Origin: JAJDAT01 sp964570665
GTDB taxonomy: Bacteria > Nitrospinota > Nitrospinia > Nitrospinales > JAJDAT01
Length of the DNA: 64,000 nucleotides
NCBI GenBank assembly: GCA_964570665.1
Contig: CAZMZH010000006.1
Coordinates: 124,001-188,000, forward strand
Direction: 5' to 3'
Part shown: positions 18,338-26,867 of the stretch, one piece after another
Layout of the letters: every line of letters starts with the position of its first letter
Position numbering within the stretch: position 1 is the stretch's first letter
Notes under the pieces: generated by a model
What the model was told of the DNA's origin: nothing
What the model saw: the letters and a program-made list of their open reading frames with translations, nothing else
Database searches by the model: none
Position numbers and translations under genes: made by a program

Positions 18338-19374
18338 TCAGGTTTAATTTTTTCGAATAAATAATGAGCAACGAACCACTCTTTGCCTCGTTTATAACCA
18401 AATAATTCGGCGCATGCCATGAAAAAAATTCTCCATCTCTGGAACCAAATAGAGCTTTCTTTCTCGCCATAGACCTGGCGAAATATTGGAAGAATAGCAG
18501 ATTTTTTTTCGTCCATATTTTTCAACCATGCATTTGAAGTCTTCATATAATGCCGACCATCCCATCGCCATTGTTTTTCTAGGGAAAGGTCTTTTTGAAA
18601 ATTAGACAACAGACTTTCAGACGGCATGACGCCACCTGTAAAAAAATATTTTCCCATCCAATTGTCGGAACCCGCCGTTTCAAAAAAATACGCATACTCT
18701 CGATGGCAAAAAATATGAACAAATAATTTCCCCTTTGGTTTCAACCATGAGGCTATATTTCCTATTAACAACTCATAATTACGCATATGTTCAAACATTT
18801 CTATGGAAACAACTCGATCAAATTTTTTTTCCGTAGAAAACCGATTCATATCTTCCGTTAAAACCGTCAAGTTTTCGAATCCTCTATCTTTACCTTTCTT
18901 ACTGATTGCTTCTCTTTGGGGGTTAGAGTTTGAAACGGCTGTAATTTTGCTATTAGGATACTTTTCAGCCATCCATAGAGAAAGAGATCCCCAACCACAG
19001 CCCAACTCAAGAATATCCATTCCGTCGACCAATTCAGCCCTTTCGCAAGTAGTTATTAGAGATTTTTCTTCGGCGTCATCCAATTGCGTCGACCCGTTTC
19101 CCCAATAACAAGAGCTATATTTTTTATATTTTCCTAAGGTTAATTCAAAAAATTCGGGAGGTAACTCGTAATGCTGTTGGTTGGCTTCTAGGGTATGAAC
19201 GGCTATAGGAGCAGACTTTAACTCTTGAACAAAACTCCGAGTTGATTCTGGAGTCGATCCATTATGTAAAGTTCTCTCCTCGTCTAATCTTTTTTTTGAT
19301 AACCATCTAATACCTAGCCGAATCCAGCTATCTGAAATCAAGCCACGCTCCATCCAATCGACAATTTTATCCAT
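18334..19374 (-). CDS. Cfa-like SAM-dependent methyltransferase
   Basis: A class I methyltransferase of the cyclopropane-fatty-acid synthase superfamily, about 346 residues. Motif I is ILELGCGWGSLSLWMA and the post-motif region contains RVVSIEMFEHMRNYE. The upstream LEANQQHYELPPEFFEL resembles the Cfa substrate region. It lacks the longer N-terminal domain of true Cfa and ends in a membrane-associated-looking segment. I use the ATG at 19374, two bases after the stop of the DUF1295 gene; a TTG lies six bases earlier. It probably methylates unsaturated acyl chains or a related lipid substrate together with the Cfa encoded upstream; the product is unknown. Confidence 0.85.
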   Translation of the reverse strand: MDKIVDWMERGLISDSWIRLGIRWLSKKRLDEERTLHNGSTPESTRSFVQELKSAPIAVHTLEANQQHYELPPEFFELTLGKYKKYSSCYWGNGSTQLDDAEEKSLITTCERAELVDGMDILELGCGWGSLSLWMAEKYPNSKITAVSNSNPQREAISKKGKDRGFENLTVLTEDMNRFSTEKKFDRVVSIEMFEHMRNYELLIGNIASWLKPKGKLFVHIFCHREYAYFFETAGSDNWMGKYFFTGGVMPSESLLSNFQKDLSLEKQWRWDGRHYMKTSNAWLKNMDEKKSAILPIFRQVYGEKESSIWFQRWRIFFMACAELFGYKRGKEWFVAHYLFEKIKPE

Positions 19375-19376
19375 TT

Positions 19377-20165
19377 TCAATTATCCTTTGGAGTCCATGG
19401 GAAAAACATATTTGTTGTCTTAAGATATTTTTTATATTCCTCACCCTTAGTTTTCAAAGCTTGTTTTTCCGTAAAAGGAATTCCTGAAACTTTAATTAGA
19501 AAAAGTAACATGGCGCAGGGACCAACTAAAGTCACCCACCCGTAACCAGCTCCCCACCCTAAAATCACATAACTCCACCAATGAACCCATTCAAAAAAAT
19601 AATTAGGGTGCCGTGAGTATCGCCATAAACCGATCCTACAAACTTTTCCTCTATTAGAATCTTCCGCTCTAAACGCTGCAAGCTGTCTATCTGCAGCCCA
19701 TTCTCCTCCTATAGAAATAATCCATATCAATGCGGCAAAGCTATCTGCCATTCCCAAAGGTTTAGGGTTATAAACAACAATAGACATTGGAACGATGAAT
19801 AAAGTTGCTACCGCCGCTTGAGCTTGAAAAAAGAAAAAAAAGTATTCTCCCACTTTATTTCCAGCGGCTTGGCGAAAACTTTGGTAACGGCCGTCTTCTT
19901 CTTTTGCCTTAACTATCCTATCGACTAATAAATGAGTCCCTAGACGAATTCCCCAGCCCATCCCCATGCAAGCCGCTAATGTTCTCCTTCCTTCGTCGCC
20001 ATTGCCTGCTATAGCAAAGTATAAGATACCCCCAGCGATACCATAAGCCCAACCTACGTCGGCAATACCAGCATCCTCAGTTTTTAATTGCCATGCCCAC
20101 AAGACAATCATAAAAACCGCTATTACGATCCAGCAATTAATTAATTGAAAAAGAATTACCGCCAC
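19377..20165 (-). CDS. DUF1295 membrane protein (steroid 5-alpha-reductase / ICMT-like fold)
   Basis: A 262-residue protein with six to seven membrane segments. The C-terminal half carries the reductase/isoprenylcysteine-methyltransferase-like signature GLWRYSRHPNYFFEWVHWW, which in relatives binds NADPH or SAM at the membrane face, followed by GIPFTEKQALKTKGEEY. The start is GTG with AAGG seven bases upstream. It sits between cfa and a second Cfa-like methyltransferase with minimal spacing, so a role as a membrane reductase in fatty-acyl modification is reasonable, although the DUF1295 reaction is not defined. Confidence 0.88.
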   Translation of the reverse strand: MAVILFQLINCWIVIAVFMIVLWAWQLKTEDAGIADVGWAYGIAGGILYFAIAGNGDEGRRTLAACMGMGWGIRLGTHLLVDRIVKAKEEDGRYQSFRQAAGNKVGEYFFFFFQAQAAVATLFIVPMSIVVYNPKPLGMADSFAALIWIISIGGEWAADRQLAAFRAEDSNRGKVCRIGLWRYSRHPNYFFEWVHWWSYVILGWGAGYGWVTLVGPCAMLLFLIKVSGIPFTEKQALKTKGEEYKKYLKTTNMFFPWTPKDN

Positions 20166-20176
20166 AAGTAGACCTT

Positions 20177-21487
20177 TTAAGGGGCTTCGATCAAATTTTC
20201 TACAGAAGGCAAAATAGGATTCATTCTACAAAGCGGTTTTGTAAACAACATTTGTACATTACCAATTTGCCGTTCCCGGAAACCGCCTTCACAGTAACAA
20301 AGATAAAAAACCCACATTCTAATAAAGGCTTCTGAAAAACCTAAATTTCTAACATCATTTTTATTTTTCAAGAAACGTTCTCGCCACTCTTTAAGAGTTT
20401 TAGCGTAATGTGGCGTAATATCTTCCAGGTGGAATAATCTCATATCGGAAGAAGTCGCAGCAGCAGAACAAAGCGCAGTTATGGACGGGATACAACTTCC
20501 AGGAAAAATATATTGCTTGATAAAATCCACAAAATCTTTTGATTCTTCAAACAAGTTATCGACAATAATAATTGCCTGAATCATCATTCGACCATTAGGT
20601 TTAATCAATTGTCCGCATTTTTGAAAAAAGGTTTTATAATATTGATGCCCAACCGCCTCAATCATTTCAATAGAAACCAATTTGTCAAATTGCCCTTCTA
20701 AATCCCTGTAATCTTTTTTTAAAACCGTTACTTGCCCCTCCAAACGGTTATCCTTCATCAAATTTTTTGAGAATGAAAGTTGTTCGTCTGAAATTGTAGT
20801 AGTCGTTACGCGACAACCATAATTTTTTGCGGCGTGAAGAGCAAACCCTCCCCATCCTGTCCCAATTTCTAAAACATGATCTTCTGGCGATAAATCCATT
20901 TTTTTACAGATTCGATCAATTTTAGCTACGGAAGCATCGTATAAAGAACTCTCGATTGTTTCAAATATACCGCTGGAATACATCCGAGTATCGTCTAAAA
21001 ATGTCGAAAAAAAATCGTTCCCCAAGTCATAATGAGCATGAATGTTTCGCAAACTACCTTGTCTGTTATTTTTTTTCAAAGCGTGCGCAAGCTTAAATGC
21101 CCAAACTCCTATAATAGCCAAACCGCCTTCCATTTGGTTTGCGGCATCCCTGTTACGAGTGAAAATCCTAACCAAAGTAGTTAAATCATCGCATGTCCAC
21201 CGTCCTTTGATGTAAGCCTCTCCCGCTCCATTTAAGCCTTTAGCCGCTATATCCAAAAACATTTTAGGACTGTGCACATTAACGGTCGCCTTAAAAGGAA
21301 ACTCCGAAGTCGCCTTTCCAAAAACCATATGTTCGTCTTTATCTACAACAGTCACTTCTCCATCGCTAATGTTTTTAAAATAATCCAGAACCATTTTTCT
21401 GGCGATTTTATCGACAAAAGTGATACCTAATTCATCCATTAGTTCTATATCCTTAGGAGTAATAAACTCTTCAGTTTGCAAGGTCAA
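20177..21487 (-). CDS. cfa: Cyclopropane-fatty-acyl-phospholipid synthase
   Basis: Adds a methylene group from S-adenosylmethionine to cis double bonds of membrane phospholipid acyl chains. The 436 residues include the N-terminal lipid-binding domain and the methyltransferase core: HYDLGNDFFSTFLDDTRMYS, motif I VLEIGTGWGGFALHAA, SIEMIEAVGHQYY, and YIFPGSCIPS. All are Cfa hallmarks. The start is TTG at 21487, overlapping the DUF1365 stop as TTGA with a nearby GGGAG; a second in-frame TTG at 21481 is possible. It may act on the product of the desaturase at the head of the operon. Confidence 0.95.
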   Translation of the reverse strand: MTLQTEEFITPKDIELMDELGITFVDKIARKMVLDYFKNISDGEVTVVDKDEHMVFGKATSEFPFKATVNVHSPKMFLDIAAKGLNGAGEAYIKGRWTCDDLTTLVRIFTRNRDAANQMEGGLAIIGVWAFKLAHALKKNNRQGSLRNIHAHYDLGNDFFSTFLDDTRMYSSGIFETIESSLYDASVAKIDRICKKMDLSPEDHVLEIGTGWGGFALHAAKNYGCRVTTTTISDEQLSFSKNLMKDNRLEGQVTVLKKDYRDLEGQFDKLVSIEMIEAVGHQYYKTFFQKCGQLIKPNGRMMIQAIIIVDNLFEESKDFVDFIKQYIFPGSCIPSITALCSAAATSSDMRLFHLEDITPHYAKTLKEWRERFLKNKNDVRNLGFSEAFIRMWVFYLCYCEGGFRERQIGNVQMLFTKPLCRMNPILPSVENLIEAP

Positions 21488-22254
21488 TTTCTCCCTTCAC
21501 GAATTCCATGTTTTGGATGTGAATAAAAGGGGCATTTTTGCAACCAAAGCAATAAGGCTTGAAAATATATGGCTGCTTTCACTTTCCATGTCATTAAGGG
21601 ATAACGAATCAAAACTTTAGCTAACGATAATCCGTTAATAGGTTTTCGTTCCATAACTAAATTTGTTTCAAAAAGCTTTCCTGTCTCGTTCCAGTTTTCC
21701 ATATGAACTTTAAAACGTTCACCGGGTTCTGAAAAATACCATTCATAATCCAACCCCATATCCATAAATGGAGAAATATGAAATTCTTTTTTAAAACAAA
21801 ATTTTTTCATTCCATTTTCTTCTTTAACTAAGCTTGAGTTGAGTAAATAGCAATACTGTTCTCCCCATGGCGTATTATTTATCTCTGCGATAATGCTTTG
21901 TACAGAGTGACCCGTTTGATCAAAGCAAAAATAAAAACTAACCGGATTGAAACGATATCCAAAATAACTTAAGTGTGTCATAAGAAACACAGGTCCTTCA
22001 GGCTTCTTTCCAGTCTGATCTAAGACCCAACTCCGCACCGCTTCGGAGAGGGGAACGTCAATATTCCCCAAGTGGTCGCGACGTCGAAAATGAGCAAAAT
22101 TCCATTTGCGCGCCGACCAAAACCAATAAGGATCAAAAAGCTTTGGGAGTTCGTCCAAGTTTAGAAAAAGCATGAATAATGAATAACTAAACTTTCTCTG
22201 AATAGGAGAGTATCTAACATGATCAACCATCCCTTCGTATATGGCGCTATTCAT
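21484..22254 (-). CDS. DUF1365 protein
   Basis: A 256-residue protein with the conserved family features IYEGMVDHVRYSPIQRKFSY, THLSYFGYRFNPVSFYFCFD, NNTPWGEQYCYL and FHISPFMDM. I use the ATG at 22254, whose first base is the last base of the upstream TAA (TAATG), rather than a TTG 27 bases earlier. DUF1365 genes typically stand between a COG2907-type amine oxidase and cfa, as here. The biochemical function is not established; a role in acyl-chain modification is inferred from this constant neighbourhood. Confidence 0.92.
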   Translation of the reverse strand: MNSAIYEGMVDHVRYSPIQRKFSYSLFMLFLNLDELPKLFDPYWFWSARKWNFAHFRRRDHLGNIDVPLSEAVRSWVLDQTGKKPEGPVFLMTHLSYFGYRFNPVSFYFCFDQTGHSVQSIIAEINNTPWGEQYCYLLNSSLVKEENGMKKFCFKKEFHISPFMDMGLDYEWYFSEPGERFKVHMENWNETGKLFETNLVMERKPINGLSLAKVLIRYPLMTWKVKAAIYFQALLLWLQKCPFYSHPKHGIREGRN

Positions 22255-23498
22255 TAAAGAGATTTCCCAAATTGTCGACAAACCGCAAGCGAGCTTTTGA
22301 GGCCGTCTTCATGAAAACCAAACCCCCAGTAAGCGCCACAAAAATGAATCTTATCCACTCCATCAATTTCTTGATGACGTTTTTGAGCCGTAATACTGTC
22401 AGTGGTATACACGGGATGATGATATATAATTTTTTTAAGAATCTTCTTAGAATCAATCAGGTTTTCCATATTCAACGAAACGCAGAACGTTTTTCGAGAA
22501 TCGAGTGTTTGAAGCATATTCATGTTATAAGTCACAGTTGTTTCTTCAACAGGTTTCATCAATTTCCTATAATTCCAACTTGCCCAAGCCCTCCTCTCTT
22601 TAGGCAAAACTGACGAGTCCCAATGCAAAACCGCAATGTTTTTTTGATAAGGAATAGCTCCCAAAATTTCCTTTTCCTTTTCAGTCGGATCCTCAATCAT
22701 TTTTAAGGCTTGATCGCTGTGAGTAGCAATAACGACTCTATCAAAAACTTTACTTTCTCCATCTCGATTCGTTACTTCAACGCCATTTGTTTTTCGAGAA
22801 ATTTTTTGAACCGGTGTATTAAGTAAAATACGATCTTTAAACGAACTTATAAGAGAATTTACATATTGTTTTGATCCGCCGTGAATTACTTTCCATTGAG
22901 GCCGATCTTCCACATTCAGCATTCCGTGATTTTCAAAAAATTCGGCAAAAAACCGGAAATTAGAATTCTCAATCACTTTCGGTTTTGCCGACCAAATTGC
23001 AGACGCCATTGGAAATGCGTAGTTTTCTCTCAGTTTGTTTGAATAACCGCCACGTTTTAAAAAATTGCCAAAAGTAATTTCTTCTTTAGGATTTTTTAAA
23101 TACAATTTTGCGTCGCGATTAAATTTTAAAATATCTCTGACCATAGAAATGAAAGAAGGTCTCAATAAATTAAATCTTTGCGCAAATAACCCATCCAGGG
23201 ATGTTCCATTATATTCCAAACCTGATTTATCGCACTTAACGCTAAAACTCATACTCGTCGATTGCGATGAAACTCCGAGACGATCAATTAATTTTATAAA
23301 ATTAGGATAGGTTTTATCGTTGAAAACAATAAAACCCGTATCTATCTGGTAATCTTCTTCATCTATGGAAACTGGAACGGTATGAACATGGCCTCCAACA
23401 TAATCAGACGCCTCATAAACACAAATATCGTGATCGTTGGAAAGTAAATAGGCTGTGGCTAAACCAGATATTCCCGTTCCAATAACGGCAATTTTCAT
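22254..23498 (-). CDS. FAD-dependent amine oxidase-like protein (COG2907 type)
   Basis: A 414-residue flavoprotein. The N-terminus has the dinucleotide-binding motif VIGTGISGLATAYLL followed by VYEASDYVGGHVHT. The C-terminus has the FAD-closing motif FCGAYWGFGFHEDGLKSS. NVEDRPQWKVIHGGSKQYV is typical of the group. It lies downstream of the desaturase (6-base gap) and is coupled to DUF1365. Genes of this set are reported in singlet-oxygen/sigma-E type regulons of other bacteria. The likely role is redox chemistry on an unsaturated or methylated acyl chain, by inference. Confidence 0.9.
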   Translation of the reverse strand: MKIAVIGTGISGLATAYLLSNDHDICVYEASDYVGGHVHTVPVSIDEEDYQIDTGFIVFNDKTYPNFIKLIDRLGVSSQSTSMSFSVKCDKSGLEYNGTSLDGLFAQRFNLLRPSFISMVRDILKFNRDAKLYLKNPKEEITFGNFLKRGGYSNKLRENYAFPMASAIWSAKPKVIENSNFRFFAEFFENHGMLNVEDRPQWKVIHGGSKQYVNSLISSFKDRILLNTPVQKISRKTNGVEVTNRDGESKVFDRVVIATHSDQALKMIEDPTEKEKEILGAIPYQKNIAVLHWDSSVLPKERRAWASWNYRKLMKPVEETTVTYNMNMLQTLDSRKTFCVSLNMENLIDSKKILKKIIYHHPVYTTDSITAQKRHQEIDGVDKIHFCGAYWGFGFHEDGLKSSLAVCRQFGKSL

Positions 23499-23504
23499 AA
23501 AAAA

Positions 23505-24440
23505 TTAACGCTTTTCTAAAACAAGAGAAGATCTTAAGGTTTTTTCGGGAACGCCTTTTAAATCCCAAACAATTCCAACTCTCGACATGAATCTCAAAAT
23601 TAAATATGTGATATCAATCTCCCACCAAAAAAATCCTTGTCGCACGGCATTAGGATAGTGATGATGATTGTTGTGCCAGCCTTCTCCTAAAGTTATTAAA
23701 GCTATCCAAATATTATTCCTACTATCGTCACCCGTCATATACCTTTTAGTTCCATATTTATGCGCCAAAGAGTTGGTTGTGCAAGTTCCATGGAATAAAA
23801 CAATTGTAGAAATCACAAATCCCCAAACAAATAACTGAGAACCGGTAACACCCCAATCGGGGTTAAAAGTATTTATCAAATCTCCAACCGTAATAAGTGC
23901 AGCCGCATAAAAAATTGGAATAACGATATCAAACCTATCCAGCCATCTTAATTCCGGATAACGCATAAAATCGCCTATCAACTCTTTTTTAGTTACAAAA
24001 TTTGATTTCCCCATAAACCAAAACATATGACTTCTCCAAAACCCAGATTGTTTAGGGGAATGTATATCTTTTTCGGTGTCAGAATATTTATGATGATATC
24101 GATGATAAGAAGCCCACCAAAGTGGACCTCTTTGAATGGCTGAGGCCCCTATAACAGCAAAAACAAATTGGAAAAAACGGGAAGTCTTAAATGAACGGTG
24201 AGAAAAATAACGATGGTAAAACCCCGTGATGGCAAACATCCGCACAATATATAAAGAAATTGCCACAAAAACTGCGGGCCAACTCCATCCAACCCAGAAC
24301 ACAGAAAAACAACCTACATGAAGGGCAATAAACGGAATACATCGAACCCAATCAACTGACTGATCATGATTCTCATCTAAATTACTCGCTCCCGCGTAAC
24401 TATCAAACCATTGCGTAAAAGCATCTAACAGGCCAAACAT
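23505..24440 (-). CDS. Membrane fatty-acid (acyl-CoA delta-9 type) desaturase
   Basis: A di-iron membrane desaturase of 311 residues that introduces a cis double bond into acyl chains using oxygen. The three histidine boxes are visible: HRYFSH at 76-81, HRYHH at 113-117 and HNNHH at 256-260. Four membrane segments flank them. There is no cytochrome b5 domain. A ribosome binding site GGAG lies ten bases before the ATG. The gene is first in the operon, so it could create the double bond that Cfa and the second methyltransferase act on. Confidence 0.94.
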   Translation of the reverse strand: MFGLLDAFTQWFDSYAGASNLDENHDQSVDWVRCIPFIALHVGCFSVFWVGWSWPAVFVAISLYIVRMFAITGFYHRYFSHRSFKTSRFFQFVFAVIGASAIQRGPLWWASYHRYHHKYSDTEKDIHSPKQSGFWRSHMFWFMGKSNFVTKKELIGDFMRYPELRWLDRFDIVIPIFYAAALITVGDLINTFNPDWGVTGSQLFVWGFVISTIVLFHGTCTTNSLAHKYGTKRYMTGDDSRNNIWIALITLGEGWHNNHHHYPNAVRQGFFWWEIDITYLILRFMSRVGIVWDLKGVPEKTLRSSLVLEKR

Positions 24441-24801
24441 ATCGATTCAACTCCGACAATTGAATTTCCGTTATCTTATAAACTCTTATATATCAAAGAA
24501 TTGAAACACAGGAAAGTAAAGATTTGAGTCAAACTTGAAAATTATTGTTTTCCCCTAACTTAAATAACTAGAAAAAAACTTATATTGCGGGTCGTCAAAA
24601 AAATCATTTCCAAGTTTATAACATCCTAGTTCAAATATAGGAATACAGAACAACTAAACAATTGCTTGCAGACTAGTAAGAGAATAAAATTTAATTTTAA
24701 AAAATAATTTTTGCGAAAATCAAAGGAAGGGGAGATTCATCTCTATGCGAATTCATCTACTTTCTGGACAATTTTTAATTATTTGCCTTAATCAGAAAAT
24801 A
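24441..24801. other. Intergenic region upstream of the lipid operon
   Basis: AT-rich spacer of 361 bases. It must contain the promoter of the desaturase operon on the minus strand, but I see no consensus -35/-10 pair and no clear sigma-E-type site. A 21-codon frame with a purine-rich leader starts at 24744 on the plus strand, but nothing supports its being a gene. Confidence 0.5.
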
Positions 24802-25104
24802 TCAATCTGACGTTTTAACAAAAAAACCATATAAACATACGGCCAAAAACAAAAAACCAAATAATAAATAAAATATGAGACTTTCTAACGTATTTCCAAA
24901 TAAGTCTACAAAAAGCCCTTTATTAAATAAAAATCCCCAATAAAACGCATAAACAAAAGTAATTAACAATCCCAACTTGTGCTTCTTGTAAAGTAGACAA
25001 AATGAAATAATTATTGTAAGAGCAAATACTTCTCCCAATGGAATACATAAGGTTTTATCCGTTAAAAAACCAAAAATGGAAGTAGATTTATCGGCTGGTT
25101 CCAT
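24802..25104 (-). CDS. Small hypothetical membrane protein
   Basis: A 100-residue protein with about three membrane segments (residues 22-40, 46-62, 72-95), ending GFFVKTSD. There is no recognisable family motif. It lies alone between the lipid operon and another small membrane protein with about 100-base spacers, so it may be monocistronic. The ATG is the only reasonable start. Function unknown. Confidence 0.5.
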   Translation of the reverse strand: MEPADKSTSIFGFLTDKTLCIPLGEVFALTIIISFCLLYKKHKLGLLITFVYAFYWGFLFNKGLFVDLFGNTLESLIFYLLFGFLFLAVCLYGFFVKTSD

Positions 25105-25209
25105 ATAGGAATCTCTTGTAAATTATTTTAAAATTATTCAACAAGTGAATCGTAAACTTAAAATCTAATTACAATATTCAAATTACGCTGAAACCCTTTA
25201 AATTATTAA

Positions 25210-25596
25210 TCAGGAATAAAATGTCAGTAAATATCCCGAATAAATCGAAGCAATTAAGCTTAAGAAAGTTAATCCATAAAAAATAAAAGCCGTTTTCGAA
25301 AAAGCTTTTACATATGAATAGCCCGCGCTAAATGCATAAAAAACTGCCGCTAATAGTGAATATCCTTGATGAGCTTCAATCTCGATAGTTGTTCTTAAAT
25401 CTAAATCAGCGGCAATCATTCCCGAAAGAGCGGATAATGCCAAAATCAAAAGCCCCATACTAAAATTAAAATTAGCGGCAGAAACCATTTTGGAATTATC
25501 TTTTTTTTGGGATAATCTTAAAAGCCATACCCCAGCAATAAGGAGTGGAAGAGGGAAATGGGAGAAAAAAGGATGAAATGTTATAGAACTGAGCAA
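25210..25596 (-). CDS. Small membrane protein, DUF2231-like
   Basis: A 128-residue protein with four predicted membrane segments. The N-terminal pattern FHPFFSHFPLPLLIAG resembles DUF2231 membrane proteins, which begin with HP-x-VHFP. An upstream in-frame stop leaves TTG at 25596 as the first start, without a good ribosome binding site, so the exact start is uncertain. Function unknown; some relatives sit with redox or cytochrome genes, but no such genes are nearby. Confidence 0.55.
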   Translation of the reverse strand: MLSSITFHPFFSHFPLPLLIAGVWLLRLSQKKDNSKMVSAANFNFSMGLLILALSALSGMIAADLDLRTTIEIEAHQGYSLLAAVFYAFSAGYSYVKAFSKTAFIFYGLTFLSLIASIYSGYLLTFYS

Positions 25597-25693
25597 GACT
25601 GATCGCGCCGCCTATTAAAGTTTATGACTCATTATATCTTTAAAATAAAAAAACGTCAGCGCCTCCTACTCAGTATATAAAGACCAATCTTTT

Positions 25694-26836
25694 TTATTTT
25701 ACTGGACCTGTATCTAAAGCTTTTTCATATCCGACCAATTCAACATACCCTTTTCCAGTCGCCCGTTTTTTCTTATATTTTCCTGTTGCAGTAATACTTC
25801 CTTCCCAATAAGCCCCAGCGATTGATCGCAAATCATAAAGCTCTTGATTGGCAATATCTGGTTTTATATGCAAATCAATTCCATATTTTGGGACCTCAAT
25901 CATCCAGCTTGCGGGATAAACAGCTCCCGTTTTTTCGCTTCGCCATTTTGTCATTGATTTAATTTTAAAATCGCTCAGCTCTAAACGATCATATGACCCA
26001 TTTTTAAATATAACAGTTCCTGAAGAATATGGTTCAACTTCTCCATTTTTCAAACGGATTCTATAAAACATTAATTCCGTTTCATTATCCAGCTTAATAG
26101 AAAACCAGTCCCACCCAACTTGTTTTTCGCTCAATTGACTGCTTGAAAATTCACGATCCATCCAAGTTGTTCCGTTGACTTCAAACTCTTTACCTTTTAA
26201 ATAAATTTTTCCCCAAGTTTTCATACGAGTGAAAGAAAAATAATGGGAAGCGTTTCCTTTTCCTTTTTGGCTGATTCCATTTTCCCCATGAAAAACTAAA
26301 CTTTTTAGAGGTTTGACATTTAATTTCATTCCAAATCCTCTTTCGATAGCTTCAAGACGTTGTGTATCCCCATCGGTTTTTAAAACCCAGTCTTCATTCC
26401 AAATTAGCAATCGATCCGACTCTGCGCCTGCAACGCCCAAACCGGAGCGATTTAACCTTTCAAAAAAATAAAACTTTTCATTTTCAATATCCGATATAGT
26501 CATATGCGCAAAATAGATATCATCCAATCTCCAACGAGAAAATTTAGAGATATCGTCAAAGCGATCCAAAGCGACTCGAAAAAAAGTTAGCTGAAATCCA
26601 AATTCTCTTTCGTTCTTACTTTTTAAGTTTCCGGTGTAATACCACCACTCCACTTTATAATCATCATGAGAGAAATAATCTCGCGGAAAACTATATTGAT
26701 ACCCAGGCAATGCTTTTGAAAATTCAAAAGATTTTTCAGTAGAAGCCGCCTCTACAGAACTAGCAAAAATTAGAGACAATAAGCTAATGGTCAATAATAA
26801 AAAACGGCTCGCTTTTTTTTTCATAAGGTAAATCAT
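25694..26836 (-). CDS. Secreted lipocalin-like protein (CrtC/AttH type, COG5621-like)
   Basis: A 380-residue protein with a signal peptide (Lys-rich start, hydrophobic residues 10-24, cleavage after VEAA or so). The mature part has motifs of the carotenoid 1,2-hydratase / AttH lipocalin superfamily: KVEWWYYTGNLKS, FGFQLTFFRVALDR, YFAHMTISD, GTTWMDREFSSSQL and GWDWFSIKLDN. Members are periplasmic and often called predicted secreted hydrolases; CrtC hydrates carotenoids, but there are no carotenoid genes in the window. Two start codons four residues apart are possible. It may bind or modify a hydrophobic ligand, possibly a product of the neighbouring lipid operon, which is speculative. Confidence 0.85.
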   Translation of the reverse strand: MIYLMKKKASRFLLLTISLLSLIFASSVEAASTEKSFEFSKALPGYQYSFPRDYFSHDDYKVEWWYYTGNLKSKNEREFGFQLTFFRVALDRFDDISKFSRWRLDDIYFAHMTISDIENEKFYFFERLNRSGLGVAGAESDRLLIWNEDWVLKTDGDTQRLEAIERGFGMKLNVKPLKSLVFHGENGISQKGKGNASHYFSFTRMKTWGKIYLKGKEFEVNGTTWMDREFSSSQLSEKQVGWDWFSIKLDNETELMFYRIRLKNGEVEPYSSGTVIFKNGSYDRLELSDFKIKSMTKWRSEKTGAVYPASWMIEVPKYGIDLHIKPDIANQELYDLRSIAGAYWEGSITATGKYKKKRATGKGYVELVGYEKALDTGPVK

Positions 26837-26867
26837 TCTAAATTTTAAAAGTGGAACAAATTTAAAC

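Noticed and set aside
24744..24809. 21-codon frame with GGGGAG upstream, possible leader peptide
   Set aside because: No gene follows on that strand and there is no attenuator structure; it is too short to support.
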